Source: Artemisia argyi (Eukaryota > Streptophyta > Magnoliopsida > Asterales > Asteraceae). From it: a DNA stretch of 64,000 nt. The stretch covers positions 120,444,042 to 120,508,041 of the forward strand of contig CM060704.1 of the NCBI GenBank assembly GCA_030686995.1, read 5' to 3'. The number at the start of each line of letters is the position of its first letter. The first letter of the stretch is position 1. Under the pieces are notes generated by a model. The model was not told the origin of the DNA. It ran no database searches and was given only the letters and a program-made list of their open reading frames with translations. This document shows, piece by piece, positions 21,459 to 32,694 of this stretch. A program made the translations under genes and the position numbers.

Positions 21459-22265
21459 ATATAGAGAAAACACATTTACTTAAAAACTTAAAAAATAAGT
21501 AATGTTGTAAGACAAAATTACCCCTATTTATAAAAAGCAATGCAATATATTAGATATTTAAACAATTTAAACAACTAACTTTCTTCACCGTGACTTACTT
21601 TACACTTATATATACATAAAAAGTTGCACATAAATTAACGCTACCATACACTATCGTTGCTATGTGCGGGTAATCGTCTGGTATTAGTTATCGTGGATAT
21701 ATTATTAGCTGATGCATATTATGCTTACTGTATTTTGTATTTTGTATTTTTTTTTAATTGTCAAAACTTCATAAAGATGCTATTTGTGTTACCTTTGAGA
21801 GAGTAAGGATCCAGTGATAATAAAAGTTAAAATAAGAAGAATGAGAATAACTATAACCACATATTTGAGATGCATCGACTTGAATTAAATGCATCTCTTT
21901 TCATTTAAATGCATCCACTTAGTTTCGAGAGTGATTTTGAAGTGAACACAATGCAAAATAGTACTAGCAACAAATTTGACCCGGAAATGACAAAAAATGC
22001 ATAAGATTCATTCAACTTAATGAATTGCATCTAAGTTTTAGCTATAAAATATATTATGGGGTATATAAAAGATTAGATATGCATATAATTTAATTTGATG
22101 CATTTCTAATATATAGTTATAGTTATTTTTTATCCTTCTCATTTTAAGTATTCTTATTTGATCTTAAGTCACCTTTCAGGAAGAAATACAAAATCACCTT
22201 AGTAATTTGAACGGAAATTTTTTATAACTTAAGTAAAAGGTTGACAGTACAATGATATTGCCACT
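21459..22265. other. Intergenic AT-rich sequence
   Basis: No gene or element termini recognised. Confidence 0.5.
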
Positions 22266-22268
22266 TAA

Positions 22269-22492
22269 GAGCATTCAGTGTGTTAGCCATCCCCTCACAT
22301 TAAGGATTCACTTGCTCGAGTTAAGGGTGAGTTAACCACACCAAGGAGGCAAGTTAACCTCATGTTAAAGTTGCACGTTAACTGCTTAACGTTGCATGAA
22401 ACATCCAAATGCAATAAAAAAATATTCATTTCTGCCTCCTAAATGAAGGGGTGTTTTTGTAAATTGTTGTTGAGTTAATGTTGAGTGATGAC

Positions 22493-22537
<45 letters not shown>

Positions 22538-22613
22538 TAAAAAGGTTAAAGCTGATGTGGCGCTGATGTGACACTGAGTGAAACTTTAACTTGTGTTAAG
22601 GTGCCCAATGCTC
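22269..22613. mobile_element. PIF-like MITE related to the foldback element
   Basis: 345 bp with GAGCATT...AATGCTC ends and TAA duplications (22266-22268, 22614-22616). The right terminal 70 bp, read inward, contains GTCACATCAGCGCCACATCA and AGCTTTAAC in the same order as the terminus of the foldback element at 1616. A poly-T of about 36 nt lies near 22,495-22,533. Confidence 0.85.
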
Positions 22614-22644
22614 TAAGTGAACAAGCTGCAAAGTATGATTATAT

Positions 22645-22901
22645 ATTAAATCCGTCTCATAATTATAATTCACTGTTGACTTTTTAAGTATTTAGTTTTC
22701 AACTTTGACCTTAAATATTTTTATTTGTCTTTATATATTATTTGATATAAAATATAAGAATAAATTGAGTTTTAAATGTATTTGTTATTGGTATAATTTT
22801 TATCAAGTATTATATAACACCAATAAAAATAAATAAGGTCAAAGTTGTAAAATAAAGACTTAAAAAGTTAACAGTAAACTATACTTATGAAACGGAGGGA
22901 G
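22645..22901. mobile_element. Stowaway-like (Tc1/mariner) MITE
   Basis: The right end ...TATGAAACGGAGGGAG followed by TA matches the Stowaway terminus. The left end retains CCGTCTCATAATTATA but its outer bases are eroded. Inner inverted blocks (GTTGACTTTTTAAGT / ACTTAAAAAGTTAAC) pair over about 30 bp. Confidence 0.8.
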
Positions 22902-22903
22902 TA

Positions 22904-23351
22904 GATATTCTTTTACAAAGGATGGTTCATTAACATATGTAACAAACTAACAATGTGCTAAACGTTGAAAGATGAAGGAATTTCTTTTTAATACCAAAAG
23001 TAATTATTTTTGTACTTCTGAAACATATATAATTGACTAGAAAGGTTAAAGTGTTGTATCGGGATCAAACAACGAAGAAAACAAAGTGTATGAAACCTTG
23101 GTCAATGCTGCAGTACATAAACCTATACGCAAATCACGTTGGGTTAATCAAACCATTACTACACTTTAATTCTTTATATTTTGGCGTCAGAGTTTACTGC
23201 GGCGAAGCTTGCTGATCTTTCCCTCACTCTTTCGATCTCTCTATAAATAAAAAAGTTTATTATTATATTTACACAAACAATAAATCGAAGAATCTTCATA
23301 ATATCGAACTATAAGCTATAATGCAATTTCAACATGTCAACAATATTCCAT
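22904..23351. other. Intergenic with dispersed repeat
   Basis: No gene. The stretch about 23,060-23,215 is a diverged copy of sequence at 19,690-19,790 and 20,735-20,755. Confidence 0.45.
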
Positions 23352-24180
23352 TTAGATCTAGAGTAAATTACATCGTTCGTTCTTGTGGTTTGCGTTTACT
23401 GCAGCAATTAGTCCTTTGACCAAAAATTGCACCGTTCGACCGTAGGTGGCAAAAGTTATACACCGTTTGTTCCTCCCTATAACAGCAGTTACTGACGCTC
23501 CTTAAATCACTCTACGTGAGGGTATTTATGCCCTTTTAAGTCTACACATGGACTAAAAAACGTATTATTTTTCTTCATCTAAGGAACTTTGCAATAACTT
23601 TTCTCTCTCTCTCTCTCTAACTTTTCCCAATCTAACACCACCACCATTATCTACCCCACCAAATTCCGACCAAATCCCCACTAACCAAATTCCCGATCAA
23701 ACCTGTACATACCGGACCGGTCACGCTCCGTCACGTGCCGGTAAAGGTTTGCCGGAATTTTTATTTTTTCGGCGAGTTTTTGCAATTAAACTCTACCACA
23801 GCTTGCCCCATCTTTTCCGACCAAATCCCCACTAGCTGACACTCTTTTACCTTGGCCACGAGCCTCCAAACGCCGGTTTGTGTTTGTGCTACAGTGTTTT
23901 GACGATTTGATTTCCAGGTAAGTTGCGACGGTCTGCGGGGTCTCACCTCCGGCGAGGGAAGACTCCCCACACCACGCTGTGACTGACCCAGTGGTCTTGT
24001 TCACCGCCGGCCGCCTCCTACCGCTGTCGGCCACCGCTGCAACCGCCACTGCTGTCCGGAATTTCCTTCCGGCAGTAGTAGAGTACATTTTCTAAACCTT
24101 TATTTATTTATTTATTTATTTATCTATCTTTTATTTATTTACTAGCAGTCTTGTTTTTCTTTACTTAGTGTTGCGCGCTC

Positions 24181-27100
24181 GTGCCCTTTTTGGTGTGCTT
24201 TTTTAGTTTGTTTGGTCCTTACTTTTGCCGCTCCTCCTTTTTTTGCTCTTGTGCTTTGCCTTGTGTGTGTTTTCCGGAGGGTAGGATAGACGCTGTTGTT
24301 GGGGATGGTCACCTGAGGTCATGTCTTGTCGGCGCGGGAAGGGTAGGGGTAGGAGGGGAAGGGGTAGGGTCTAGGGTGCTTAGGGGTGTTGGTGGAGTAG
24401 CAGATTCGCGTAGGATCAGAGTGGGTAGCTGGAACGTAGGGACTTTGACCGGTAAGCTCTTTGAGCTTGCTGACATCTTGGGGAGACATAAGGTTGATAT
24501 AGCGTGTTTTCAAGAGACTAAATGGAAGGGGTCTAGCTCGAGGGAGGGAAACGGATACAAGCTTTGGTACTCGGGCTCTAGGTCAGCAAGAAACGGAGTT
24601 GGAGTCATTATAGCGGCGGATCTTAAGGATAATGTAGTGCAAGTGACCAGGAAGGGCGATAGAACCATGAAGATTACTTTGGTTATTGATGGAGAAACCG
24701 TTAACGTGATCAGCGCTTACGCACCGCAGGTGGGTCGCAGTGACGTAGAGAAAAGGGGTTTCTGGGATTCCCTCGACGAGCTAGTGAGGGAGTGCCTGGC
24801 AGACCAACGATTGTTTATAGGTGGTGACTTGAACGGTCATATAGGAGCTACTGCAGATGGATACGCGGGGGTTCATGGAGGATTCGGGTATGGAGGTAGG
24901 AATGATGAAGGATGCTCGATACTAGATTTTGCTACTGCTCACAACCTAGTGGTTGCAAACTCTTTCTTCAAGAAGAGAGACGTCCACTTAATTACCTTCC
25001 AGAGCGGGGGTCATAGCACCCAGATTGATTATCTGTTGGTGCGCAGAGATGACCTTAGGGCATGTAAGGACTGCAGGGTTTTCCCTGGCTAGACATGCGC
25101 ATCCCAACACAGATTGGTTGCCTTGGATACTCTTTTCCAGAGGAGTCGACACAGGAGAGAGGCGACAGGGATGCCAAGGATTTTGTGGAAGAATCTTAGT
25201 GGAGATGCGGTGGAGGCGTTTAGAGCGAAAGTCTCAGAGGGTCTTTCGGCTCGGGCAGAGGACTTAACTACTAGGGATGCGGACCAGATGTGGAACACCC
25301 TTGCTGGCACCATCAGAGACGTAGCTAAGCTTTCCCTAGGCGTGACTAGTGGGTCAGCGAGAACCCAGTCGACCCGCAGGGAATCTTGGTGGTTCAGTGA
25401 GGAGGTGCAGATCAAAGTAGCAGAGAAACAGGCTCGGTTCAAAGAGTTTCTTTTGAGTAGAGAGAGCCACCAAGCGGATAGGGCAGCTGTGGAAGAAAGG
25501 TATAAAGTGGCTAAAAGGGAAGCAAAAAAGGCGGTAGCAGAGGCGAAGGACAAGGCGTACGAAGATTTGTATAAGAAATTGGACTCCAAAGAGGGAGCAA
25601 ACGATATCTTCAGAATTGCTAAAGCCCGTGAGAGAAGAAGAAGGGATTTAGGAAACATTAAATACATCAAAGATGAAGGAGGACGTACCATCGTGAGTGA
25701 AGAAGGTATTAGAAAGAGATGGGGAGAGTACTTTTCCTCTCTCTTCAACGAGGAGAACACCGAAGGAAGGGGGGAAGGAGAGAACCCTAGCCAGCATGTG
25801 TTACCAGAATGCTACTACTCAAGGATCAGCCAAGAAGAAGTAAAGGTTGCATTACAGAAGATGGGTAGAAACAAAGCTGTAGGCCCGGACCAAATACCCA
25901 TAGAAGCTTGGAGGAGCCTAGGAGATGAAGGGGTGAATTGGTTGACATGCCTTTTCAACAAGATCTTCACTAGCGCTAAGATGCCAGAAGAATGGAGACT
26001 CAGCGAAGTCATCCCCATCTTCAAGAACAAGGGAGACGCGCAGGTGTGTAGCAACTATAGGGGTATTAAGCTTCTCAGTTACACCATGAAGCTCTGGGAG
26101 AGAGTTATTGAGAGGAGGTTAAGAAGGGAGACAAGGGTGTCAGAGAACCAATTCGGATTTATGCCAGGGAGGTCCTCGGTCGAGGCTATCCACCTCCTCA
26201 GAAGTCTTATGGAGAAGTATAGAGAAAGACAGAGAGATTTGCATATGGCTTTCCTGGACCTAGAGAAGGCATACGATAGTGTCCCACGAGAGTTGATTTG
26301 GAGGACTCTTATAGAAAAAGGAACCCCAAGGAGATACTTAAGAGTCATTAGGGATATGTACGAGGGGGCGAGGACCCGCATACGGTGCATGGTGGGGTGC
26401 ACTGAGTTTTTCCCGGTGGAAGTTGGACTCCACCAAGGATCTGCCATTAGTCCGTACCTCTTCGCCCTGATCCTCGATGAGATAACAAGAGGGATACAAG
26501 AGGGCATTCCTTGGAGCATGATATTCGCTGACGACATTGTGTTAGTAGCTGAATCGGCCGAAGGGCTAAACTACAGACTGGAGCACTGGCGAGAAGCATT
26601 GGAAGACAATGGCCTTCGGGTAAGCAGAGAGAAGACTGAATACATGAGATGTGATTTCGGTAGCAACGAGATCGGCCTCAACGAGGAGGAAGTTCGTATC
26701 GACAACCAGATCCTCCATCCTAAGGAGTTTTTTAGATATCTTGGTTCGGTGATACACAAATCAGGAAGGATTGACGATGACGTTACCCACCGTATTAGAG
26801 CTGGATGGGCAAAATGGAGGGCGGCGTCAGGTGTGCTCTGTGATAAGAAAGTTCCCTTTAAGCTTAAGGGAAAATTTTATAGGGTGGCGATCAGACCCGC
26901 TATCTTGTACGGGTCAGAGTGTTGGCCTATCACGAAAGCCCAAGCTAACAGAGTGGAAGTGGCAGAACTGAGGATGCTAAGGTGGACTTATGGTAAGACC
27001 ATGCTTGACATGATACCGAACGGAGTTTTCAGAGCAGAACTTGAAGTTGAGACTATTATCTCGAAGATGCGAGAAGGAAGGTTGAGGTGGTTCGGTCATG

Positions 27101-27291
27101 TCAGGAGAAGGCCACAGACGGCGCCAGTAAGGAGAGTCGAAGAGCTAAGGGTCGACGGTTTGAGAAGGAGGGGAAGACCTAAGCTCAGGTGGGAGGATAG
27201 ACTTAGGCTAGACATGAAGGAGCTTCTCTTGTCCGAGGACATGATCTCAGATAGGAACGAGTGGAGAGCTAGGATTAGAACTTGCGGGTAG
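24181..27291 (+). pseudogene. RTE LINE endonuclease-reverse transcriptase, one nonsense codon
   Basis: One frame of 1,036 codons broken only by TAG at 25090-25092. The start is uncertain: no ATG precedes the endonuclease domain in this frame and the frame opens at a GTG. The APE-type endonuclease occupies about residues 80-300 (RVGSWNVGTLTG, FQETKW, VISAYAPQ, GGDLNGHIG, TQIDYLLVRRD). A basic coiled linker follows. The RT domain spans about residues 520-800: GPDQIPIEAWR, IPIFKNKGD, FLDLEKAYDSVPRE, GLHQGSAISPYLFAL and the catalytic FADDIVL. A C-terminal thumb and basic region (RWFGHVRRR) follow. These enzymes nick the target and prime cDNA synthesis. The stop falls between the endonuclease and RT domains and should inactivate this copy unless read through. 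Confidence 0.9.
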
Positions 27292-27875
27292 TTTAGGTCG
27301 TGTGGTAGGTTGTCTTTGTCTTGCCCCTTTGCGTTTTAGGTTTGGTAGGCCCTTTTGCACTTTAGGCGTTTTGGTCTCTTTGCTTGTCCCCCTTTTAAGT
27401 TTTTAGTAGGCTTGTGGTGTTTCTTTTCCCTTTGCCTTAGCTTTTTCCCTTTTGGCCCTAGCTTTAGCCCCATTGCCTTAGCTTTTGTCCTTTGCTTTGC
27501 CTTTTCTTTTACCCCTTGCGTTGCTTTGCTTGTTTTTGTGTTGTCTTCTTGCCTGGTGCCTGCTTGCCTTTGCGTTCTTGCTTGTGTTTGTTTTGCCATT
27601 TCGTTCCTTGTTTCTCTTGCGTTCCGCTTTGCTTTGTTTGTTTGCTTTACTTGCTTTGCTCCTTGTTCTTTGTTTGGTACTATGTGCTTTGTTTGTCTTG
27701 TTGCTCTTTTGCTCCTTGCACCTTGGGTTGCTTTTTCACCCACATTTGTGCACGTGCCGGAGGTCTCCCTGGAAGCAGTCTCTCTACTCTTAGGCCTTGC
27801 CTGGGGTAGGTGTAGGATCTGTCTACACTTCTACCTCCCCCATACCCCGCTCTTGCGGGATTGGGTATGTTGTTG
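27292..27875 (+). other. LINE 3' untranslated region
   Basis: Pyrimidine-rich (TTTGCTTTGC-type) sequence that gives artefactual Leu/Phe/Cys-rich frames, then the conserved RTE 3' motif and the GTTGTTG tail. Confidence 0.75.
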
Positions 27876-27889
27876 TAAGTCTACACATG

Positions 27890-29350
27890 AGGATAAAGTA
27901 GTCATTGTAACAACATGGCTCACCACTACCAAATAAAATATCTTTAATAATATTAAATTAATATAATTAGTAGACCCTACAACCACTAATTAAACTAAAT
28001 TCTTCATGTTTCATCTTCACCCACCATCTTCCACCACTCCCACCATCATGAAGCACCACTCACCACCCCTGGCCACTTTCTTAAACCTCAAAACAACACC
28101 CAAACGCACTAAAGCAAAATCCACAAACACCAACATCCATTTTTATATATTAAAAAAAACAAAAAAAAAATCAAAAGCCACAAACAATAACCCATCATCT
28201 TCCATCTTTATTAAAAATTTAAAATCAACTACCCTATTTACTCCACCATCAATAACAAATCCAAAAATCAGTCAATAACAAATACACCACGATCGAAGGG
28301 GATCTACACCCGAACCTTAAAACTTAACCACGACCCAATTCAGATTGCAACAAATTCAAACCACGATCGAAACCCTTCCCGAATTTGAAACCATAACATC
28401 GAGTCAATTAACTTTGCAACAAACAGAAACCATACTCGAACCAGTCTCCACTATAAAATCAATTAATTATTCAACATCCTCTACAAATTTATCATATTTT
28501 ACAACAATTCCACCAAAACAAAAATATACATGTTATAACTAATCAGTGATACCAAAAAAAGAAAAATAACCCATTCCGAACAACAAAAACGACCATTTTC
28601 CGAACAACAAAAGGAAAAATCCAACACCAATACATACCATCTCCCAACAACAAAGACAACCCCCACTTTCACAGTTAACATTTAAAAAAATTGAAAATCA
28701 AAAGAAACGAAACATAAAAATATATCAAGAACTCGGGTAAATATTGATTTTCTCAACAAGACATCAAATATCTATTAGAAAATCCATAATTGATCTTGAA
28801 AAACAAAGAAAATGAAATTAAAACCTACCTGATACCTCTTTTAAACAAGATCTTAAGTTGAAACCTTTGTTCTTGATTTTTTGTAGTTTGTGCTTTAAAA
28901 CGAATTTCATTTCATGTTTTGGGAGTAACTGGTGGTTCGTGTATATGTCTGAATGATTCAAGATCAATAATATAGAAAGAAAAGAGTGGTTGCAATGATA
29001 TCTAGTGTGATTGGGGTTATGCGTTTTTGTTTTGTGCGATTCGATGTTATGTGATCAGGATGTGATGATGGTGGCAGGTGGTGTATGCAAGAATGGTTGT
29101 GGTTGCAAGATTTTTATTGTATAGAAATTAGTGTTTTGATATTTATTGATTTTATTGTAAATGATAGAGATGAAAATTGATTTTTGTGATTTCTGTTTTT
29201 GATTTTGTGATGTACAGGTAGAGATGAAGATAAGAGAGAATGAGATGTTTTTTTTATTTTTTGAAGAGAGAATCAATGAATATAGTGTTTATTTGGAGAG
29301 AGAAGGGAAGAAAATAATGAATAAGTTATGGTAAGGGGTGATGATTGAAG
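27890..29350. other. MULE interior, no gene
   Basis: A/C-rich then G/T-rich low-complexity sequence. Threonine/asparagine- and serine-rich frames of 60-90 codons have no recognised domain. The change in strand bias near 28,700-28,850 may reflect an inverted arrangement. Could contain a captured fragment, but I cannot show one. Confidence 0.4.
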
Positions 29351-29566
29351 ATGAAGATGAGGGGGAAAAGACTGATATACTCTAATGTGGTTGTCACATG
29401 TGTAAACTTAACGACGATTAGTGGGCCCTGTTAGAAGAAGGGACAAACGGCGCATCACGTTTTCCACTTAAAGTCAAACGGTGCAATATTTTTTATCAAG
29501 GGGCTAATGGCTGCAGTCAACGCAAAACACAAGGATGAACGATGTAATTTACTCTTAGATCTATTA

Positions 29567-30018
29567 AGGTGCTCGGTGTGATAGTGACGAATAGCTTTTA
29601 GTCTAGTGGTATGTGAATTGTCCACCAACTTATAGTTTGTGTGTTCATGCCTCGCTGAATACATTTGTAAGATATATGTGAGATAGCTGGTATATGTGTG
29701 AAGAAATTGTCATTCCAAAAAAATATAGCTGGTATAGGTGTGAAAAAATTGTCATAAAAAAAACGTTATTCGTCTGCCACCTTAACGCCATCTCATCACC
29801 TTTCTAGTAACACTCCAATAACTAAATTACCTCCCCAACAAAAAACCTAATAACACTTTGTAGATCGGATAAAATACCCACCTACTAAAAAAAGGAATGG
29901 CGGGTTGTGATTTTACCGGCCAAATGCCGGATGGCAGGATCCATGGTGCAGGTTTAACGCGCCATTGGTCAGTTTTTGGTGCCTTTGGCTAGCGAATCAC
30001 CTCCCACACCAAGCACTC
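29567..30018. mobile_element. PIF-like MITE with nested SINE-like insert
   Basis: Ends AGGTGCTCGGTGTG and, inverted, GAGTGCTTGGTGTG (11 of 14 matching) with TTA at both sides (29564-29566, 30019-30021). The left flank touches the MULE target duplication. Confidence 0.55.
29595..29762 (+). mobile_element. Possible tRNA-derived SINE
   Basis: TTAGTCTAGTGGTATG resembles a Pol III A box and GTGTTCATGCCTC, about 40 bp later, resembles a B box; the segment ends in A-rich tracts after a short ATAGCTGGTAT duplication. The layout matches plant SINEs, but clear flanking duplications are not visible. Confidence 0.4.
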
Positions 30019-30113
30019 TTAAACATTTCAATCACAACACCAATATATTAATCAATGGAACTTTAATGTGCCTAGCTGGATTAGATCGAGTCCATATGAA
30101 ACAAAAATGTTGA

Positions 30114-31570
30114 ATGATATACGAACTTTTCGATGTTTTGGTATTTCACGAGTATGTTTTCTGCTATCATATTAGTGAATTACGATCTGCGATAGTAGGA
30201 GATGGTAATCACTCTAATCGTGAGGGTAACAATCATGTTAATCGTAGATTCCATCCTAATAATGAGGGATTCTTTGATAATCATGAGCATGACCAATTTC
30301 TTAAACAAGTTTGGAGGCAAGATGATTTCGAGTCTTTAGATGAAAAAGGAGATGGAGACTACGGGGTTTTTGCTGGAGGTCTAAGAGGAGGAACTCATGG
30401 GTCTAAGGTTATTACAAGGAGGAATGAAAATCGACATGGTTATGGTGAGCGACAAGGATATTTTGTCAAAGCCTAGATTCCCAATTTTGTTAGAAATCTT
30501 GATTTTGAAGCGGTGTTAGATTAGTTGTATAAATTTGACAAGTTCTTTGACATCATGAATGTTCCCAAAGAAGAGCAAGTTATGATTGTAGCTTTATAAA
30601 TTGTCTGGAGGGGCTTGAGCTTGGTGGCAACGTGAACAAGACAACCATAGGAGATAAGAAAAGTAACCTATAAATACTTGGACAAGAATGAAGAGGATGA
30701 TTAAAGGTATGTTTGTACCCCAGACATTGAACAAAGTTTATTTCAACAATATCATAGTTGTGTTTAAGGTAAGAGATTCGTGGATGAATATACGAGTAAA
30801 TTATTAAGATTAATAACTCATTGTAATTTGAAGGAAACGAAAGATCAACTGCGGTTAGATACATAAGGGTACGAATCAATTCAGGATAACTTGAGTTTGA
30901 TATCCATTTGGTCTGGGGATCAAGCTCAAACTTTGGCTATAAAGGAAGAAATGATGACTTCTAAATCTGTGATTGGTATAGGTGTTCAGTCGGATAAAGT
31001 TTAGGTACCTTAGCTCGCCGTCGCCACCACCACCACCACCACCACCACCACCACCACTACCACTACCACCACCACTACGGCCACTACCACTACCACTACG
31101 ACCACTACCACTACTAGTTCAAGGCTAGTGGAAGTGGAGTAGAAAAGAAAAAGGATGGTCAACCAGCGAATTCTAATCCTTATGTTAAACTCTTGGGTTC
31201 CAAGTGCTTTAGATGTGGGTTACTGGGTCATAGATATAATGTATGCCCACGATGGAGCATGAGGATGAGGCATTTAAAGAGGAAAAATGTTTGGAATACA
31301 CCGAGGTCGTGGAAGGAGAAGCGAAACAAGTTACCTATGTCATCCAACGGACTTCATGTTCACCAAAGGTTAGTGATTCTTGGCAATGTAATATGATTTT
31401 TCAAACTAAGTGCTTGGTTAAATATTGGGTTTGTTCTATTATTATTGATGGATGAAGTTGCGAGAATTTGATGTCTAGGGCTTTGATCAAAGCTTTTAAG
31501 TTACCAACCGAGCTTCATCTAAATCCTTATCAAATTGGTTGGATTAAGAATAATCCAAAGGTTGAAGATA
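30114..31570 (+). pseudogene. Decayed Ty3 gag-protease fragment
   Basis: Several frames with stops and shifts show a Ty3-type gag: a segment reading GKRFVDEYTSKLLRL near 30,770, a run of CCA codons (31,023-31,113) in a linker, a zinc knuckle [14 protein letters not shown] at about 31,203-31,244, and a protease-like segment (SIIIDG, stop, SCENLMSRALIKAFKLP) near 31,430-31,505. A Ty3 copy of this type normally continues into RT; here it stops abruptly near 31,570. No LTRs are found for it. Non-functional. Confidence 0.7.
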
Positions 31571-31573
31571 AAG

Positions 31574-31770
31574 TCAGTGTAAGAAGACAAAATTACCCAC
31601 GTGTGACTTGCACATGAGGGAGTTAACGACACTCATTTAATGTCTGTTTCATCAAAGGACCAGTTTGTTACAAATCGACAAGTACATGTATGGGCAGTGT
31701 AATTTTTATAATTTTAGGATGAAAAGTGAAAAAGTGTGTAAACTACAAGGACGATATATGTAATTAAATC
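31574..31770. mobile_element. MULE-type terminus fragment
   Basis: Contains CACATGAGGGAGTTAACGAC and ends AACTACAAGGACGATATATG, similar in order to the right terminus of the MULE at 29,350-29,554. No partner end or TSD was located, so only a fragment can be proposed. Confidence 0.35.
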
Positions 31771-32031
31771 TTAAAGATATAAAATCAATAATATCGGTTG
31801 ATTAAATATTTTCTTTTTATGATAAAAATGAGTAAATGTTGTGATTATCAATTTTTCTATGTTAATCGTTGTATTGTTCATCGATTTGTTTGTTCAACAA
31901 AAGTTTTTGAAGAAATTTATACAAAAATTAACAACAAAGGTGAATTTGTGAATTATAAAAATCAGTGAAATAAAATCACAAGAAATTACTTTTACGTTAG
32001 TTTTTCATGAACAAAAAATTATAAACACTCA
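31771..32031. other. Intergenic AT-rich sequence
   Basis: Nothing recognised. Confidence 0.5.
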
Positions 32032-32412
32032 ATTTTTTTTAATGGTGATTTCATTAAAAACAAAAGCTCTCTAGCAAGGAGCTAGAAAAGAATTTACAAA
32101 GGGTTATTAAGCCAAGAGTTCCAACACTTTACATTATAACCTCTACACTTAAGCCAAGGGAAAGAAAATAAGAGATTAGAATTGAAAAGATCACTTTTCA
32201 TCATAGGAGGAGAACTAAAAGTAATTGTATTACGAGATTGCCATAAAACCCACAAAGAAGCCACATAAATAACATACACACGGTCTTTAGAGTCCTTTGA
32301 AGCTCTCCAATTATCTAGCCATTGTAACCTATCAAACCATGAGGAAAATGAGGCATATTAATGTCGGTCCACACTCGAATAAGGCGCCAAATACTACTTC
32401 GACGTATAAAAA

Positions 32413-32443
<31 letters not shown>

Positions 32444-32690
32444 CATGATCGTTAGATTCCATACCCATGTTGCACAATGGGTATATAATAGAAAAAATCT
32501 CTTGCCTCCGCAAAGAAAGATTTAAACGAGTATGTAATTTATCCAAAATGAGATGCCAAATGAAAACATTTACCTTACAAGGCAAAACCTTAGACCATCT
32601 AGTACTAGGACTTAACAAAGGCAGTAAACTGTTGTCAATATGAGATCTTGTGGCTTGGGCAGTGAAATGATGCGAGGATTGCGGCCTCAC
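32032..32690 (-). pseudogene. L1-type LINE 3' fragment with zf-RVT domain
   Basis: Reverse strand. The frame at 32690-32394 shows the reverse-transcriptase zinc-binding (zf-RVT) segment typical of plant L1 C termini: RWSKVLPCKVNVFIWHL, LDKLHTRLNL, CNMGMESNDHVFF. A poly-T tract (poly-A on the forward strand, about 32,411-32,443) interrupts it, and a second piece (32,279-32,094) continues the C terminus (VASLWVLWQSRN). The element ends in a short 3' UTR with an A-rich tail at about 32,032. It is strongly 5' truncated. Confidence 0.75.
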
Positions 32691-32694
32691 AAAA

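Larger units (their letters stand above)
23551..27875 (+). mobile_element. RTE-clade LINE, near full length
   Basis: About 4.3 kb inserted in the MULE with a 14-bp target duplication TAAGTCTACACATG at 23537-23550 and 27876-27889. One continuous endonuclease-RT frame has a single stop. The 3' end (ACCCCGCTCTTGCGGGATTG then a GTTGTTG tail instead of poly-A) is typical of plant RTE elements. The 5' 600 bp are CCG/proline-rich and non-coding or of uncertain frame; a (CT)n run lies near 23,601-23,619. Confidence 0.9.
23361..29554. mobile_element. Mutator-like element, non-autonomous, carrying a LINE
   Basis: Ends GAGTAAATTACATCGTTC and complement, with inverted similarity over about 170 bp, and a perfect 9-bp target duplication TTAGATCTA (23352-23360, 29555-29563). 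Long TIRs and a 9-bp TSD are diagnostic of MULEs. No MuDR-type transposase is visible. After removal of the LINE the element is about 1.9 kb. Its remaining interior (27,890-29,350) has proline/threonine-rich low-complexity frames that I do not call as genes. Confidence 0.85.

Noticed and set aside
27355..27936. Leu/Phe/Cys-rich 193-codon frame resembling a membrane protein
   Set aside because: Pyrimidine-rich LINE 3' UTR; three overlapping frames all look alike and none has a conserved pattern.
28006..28278. 90-codon Thr/Asn/Lys-rich frame
   Set aside because: Low-complexity MULE interior without a domain; AC-rich composition explains it.
30580..30879. 99-codon reverse-strand frame
   Set aside because: Antisense to the decayed gag fragment; no motif of its own.
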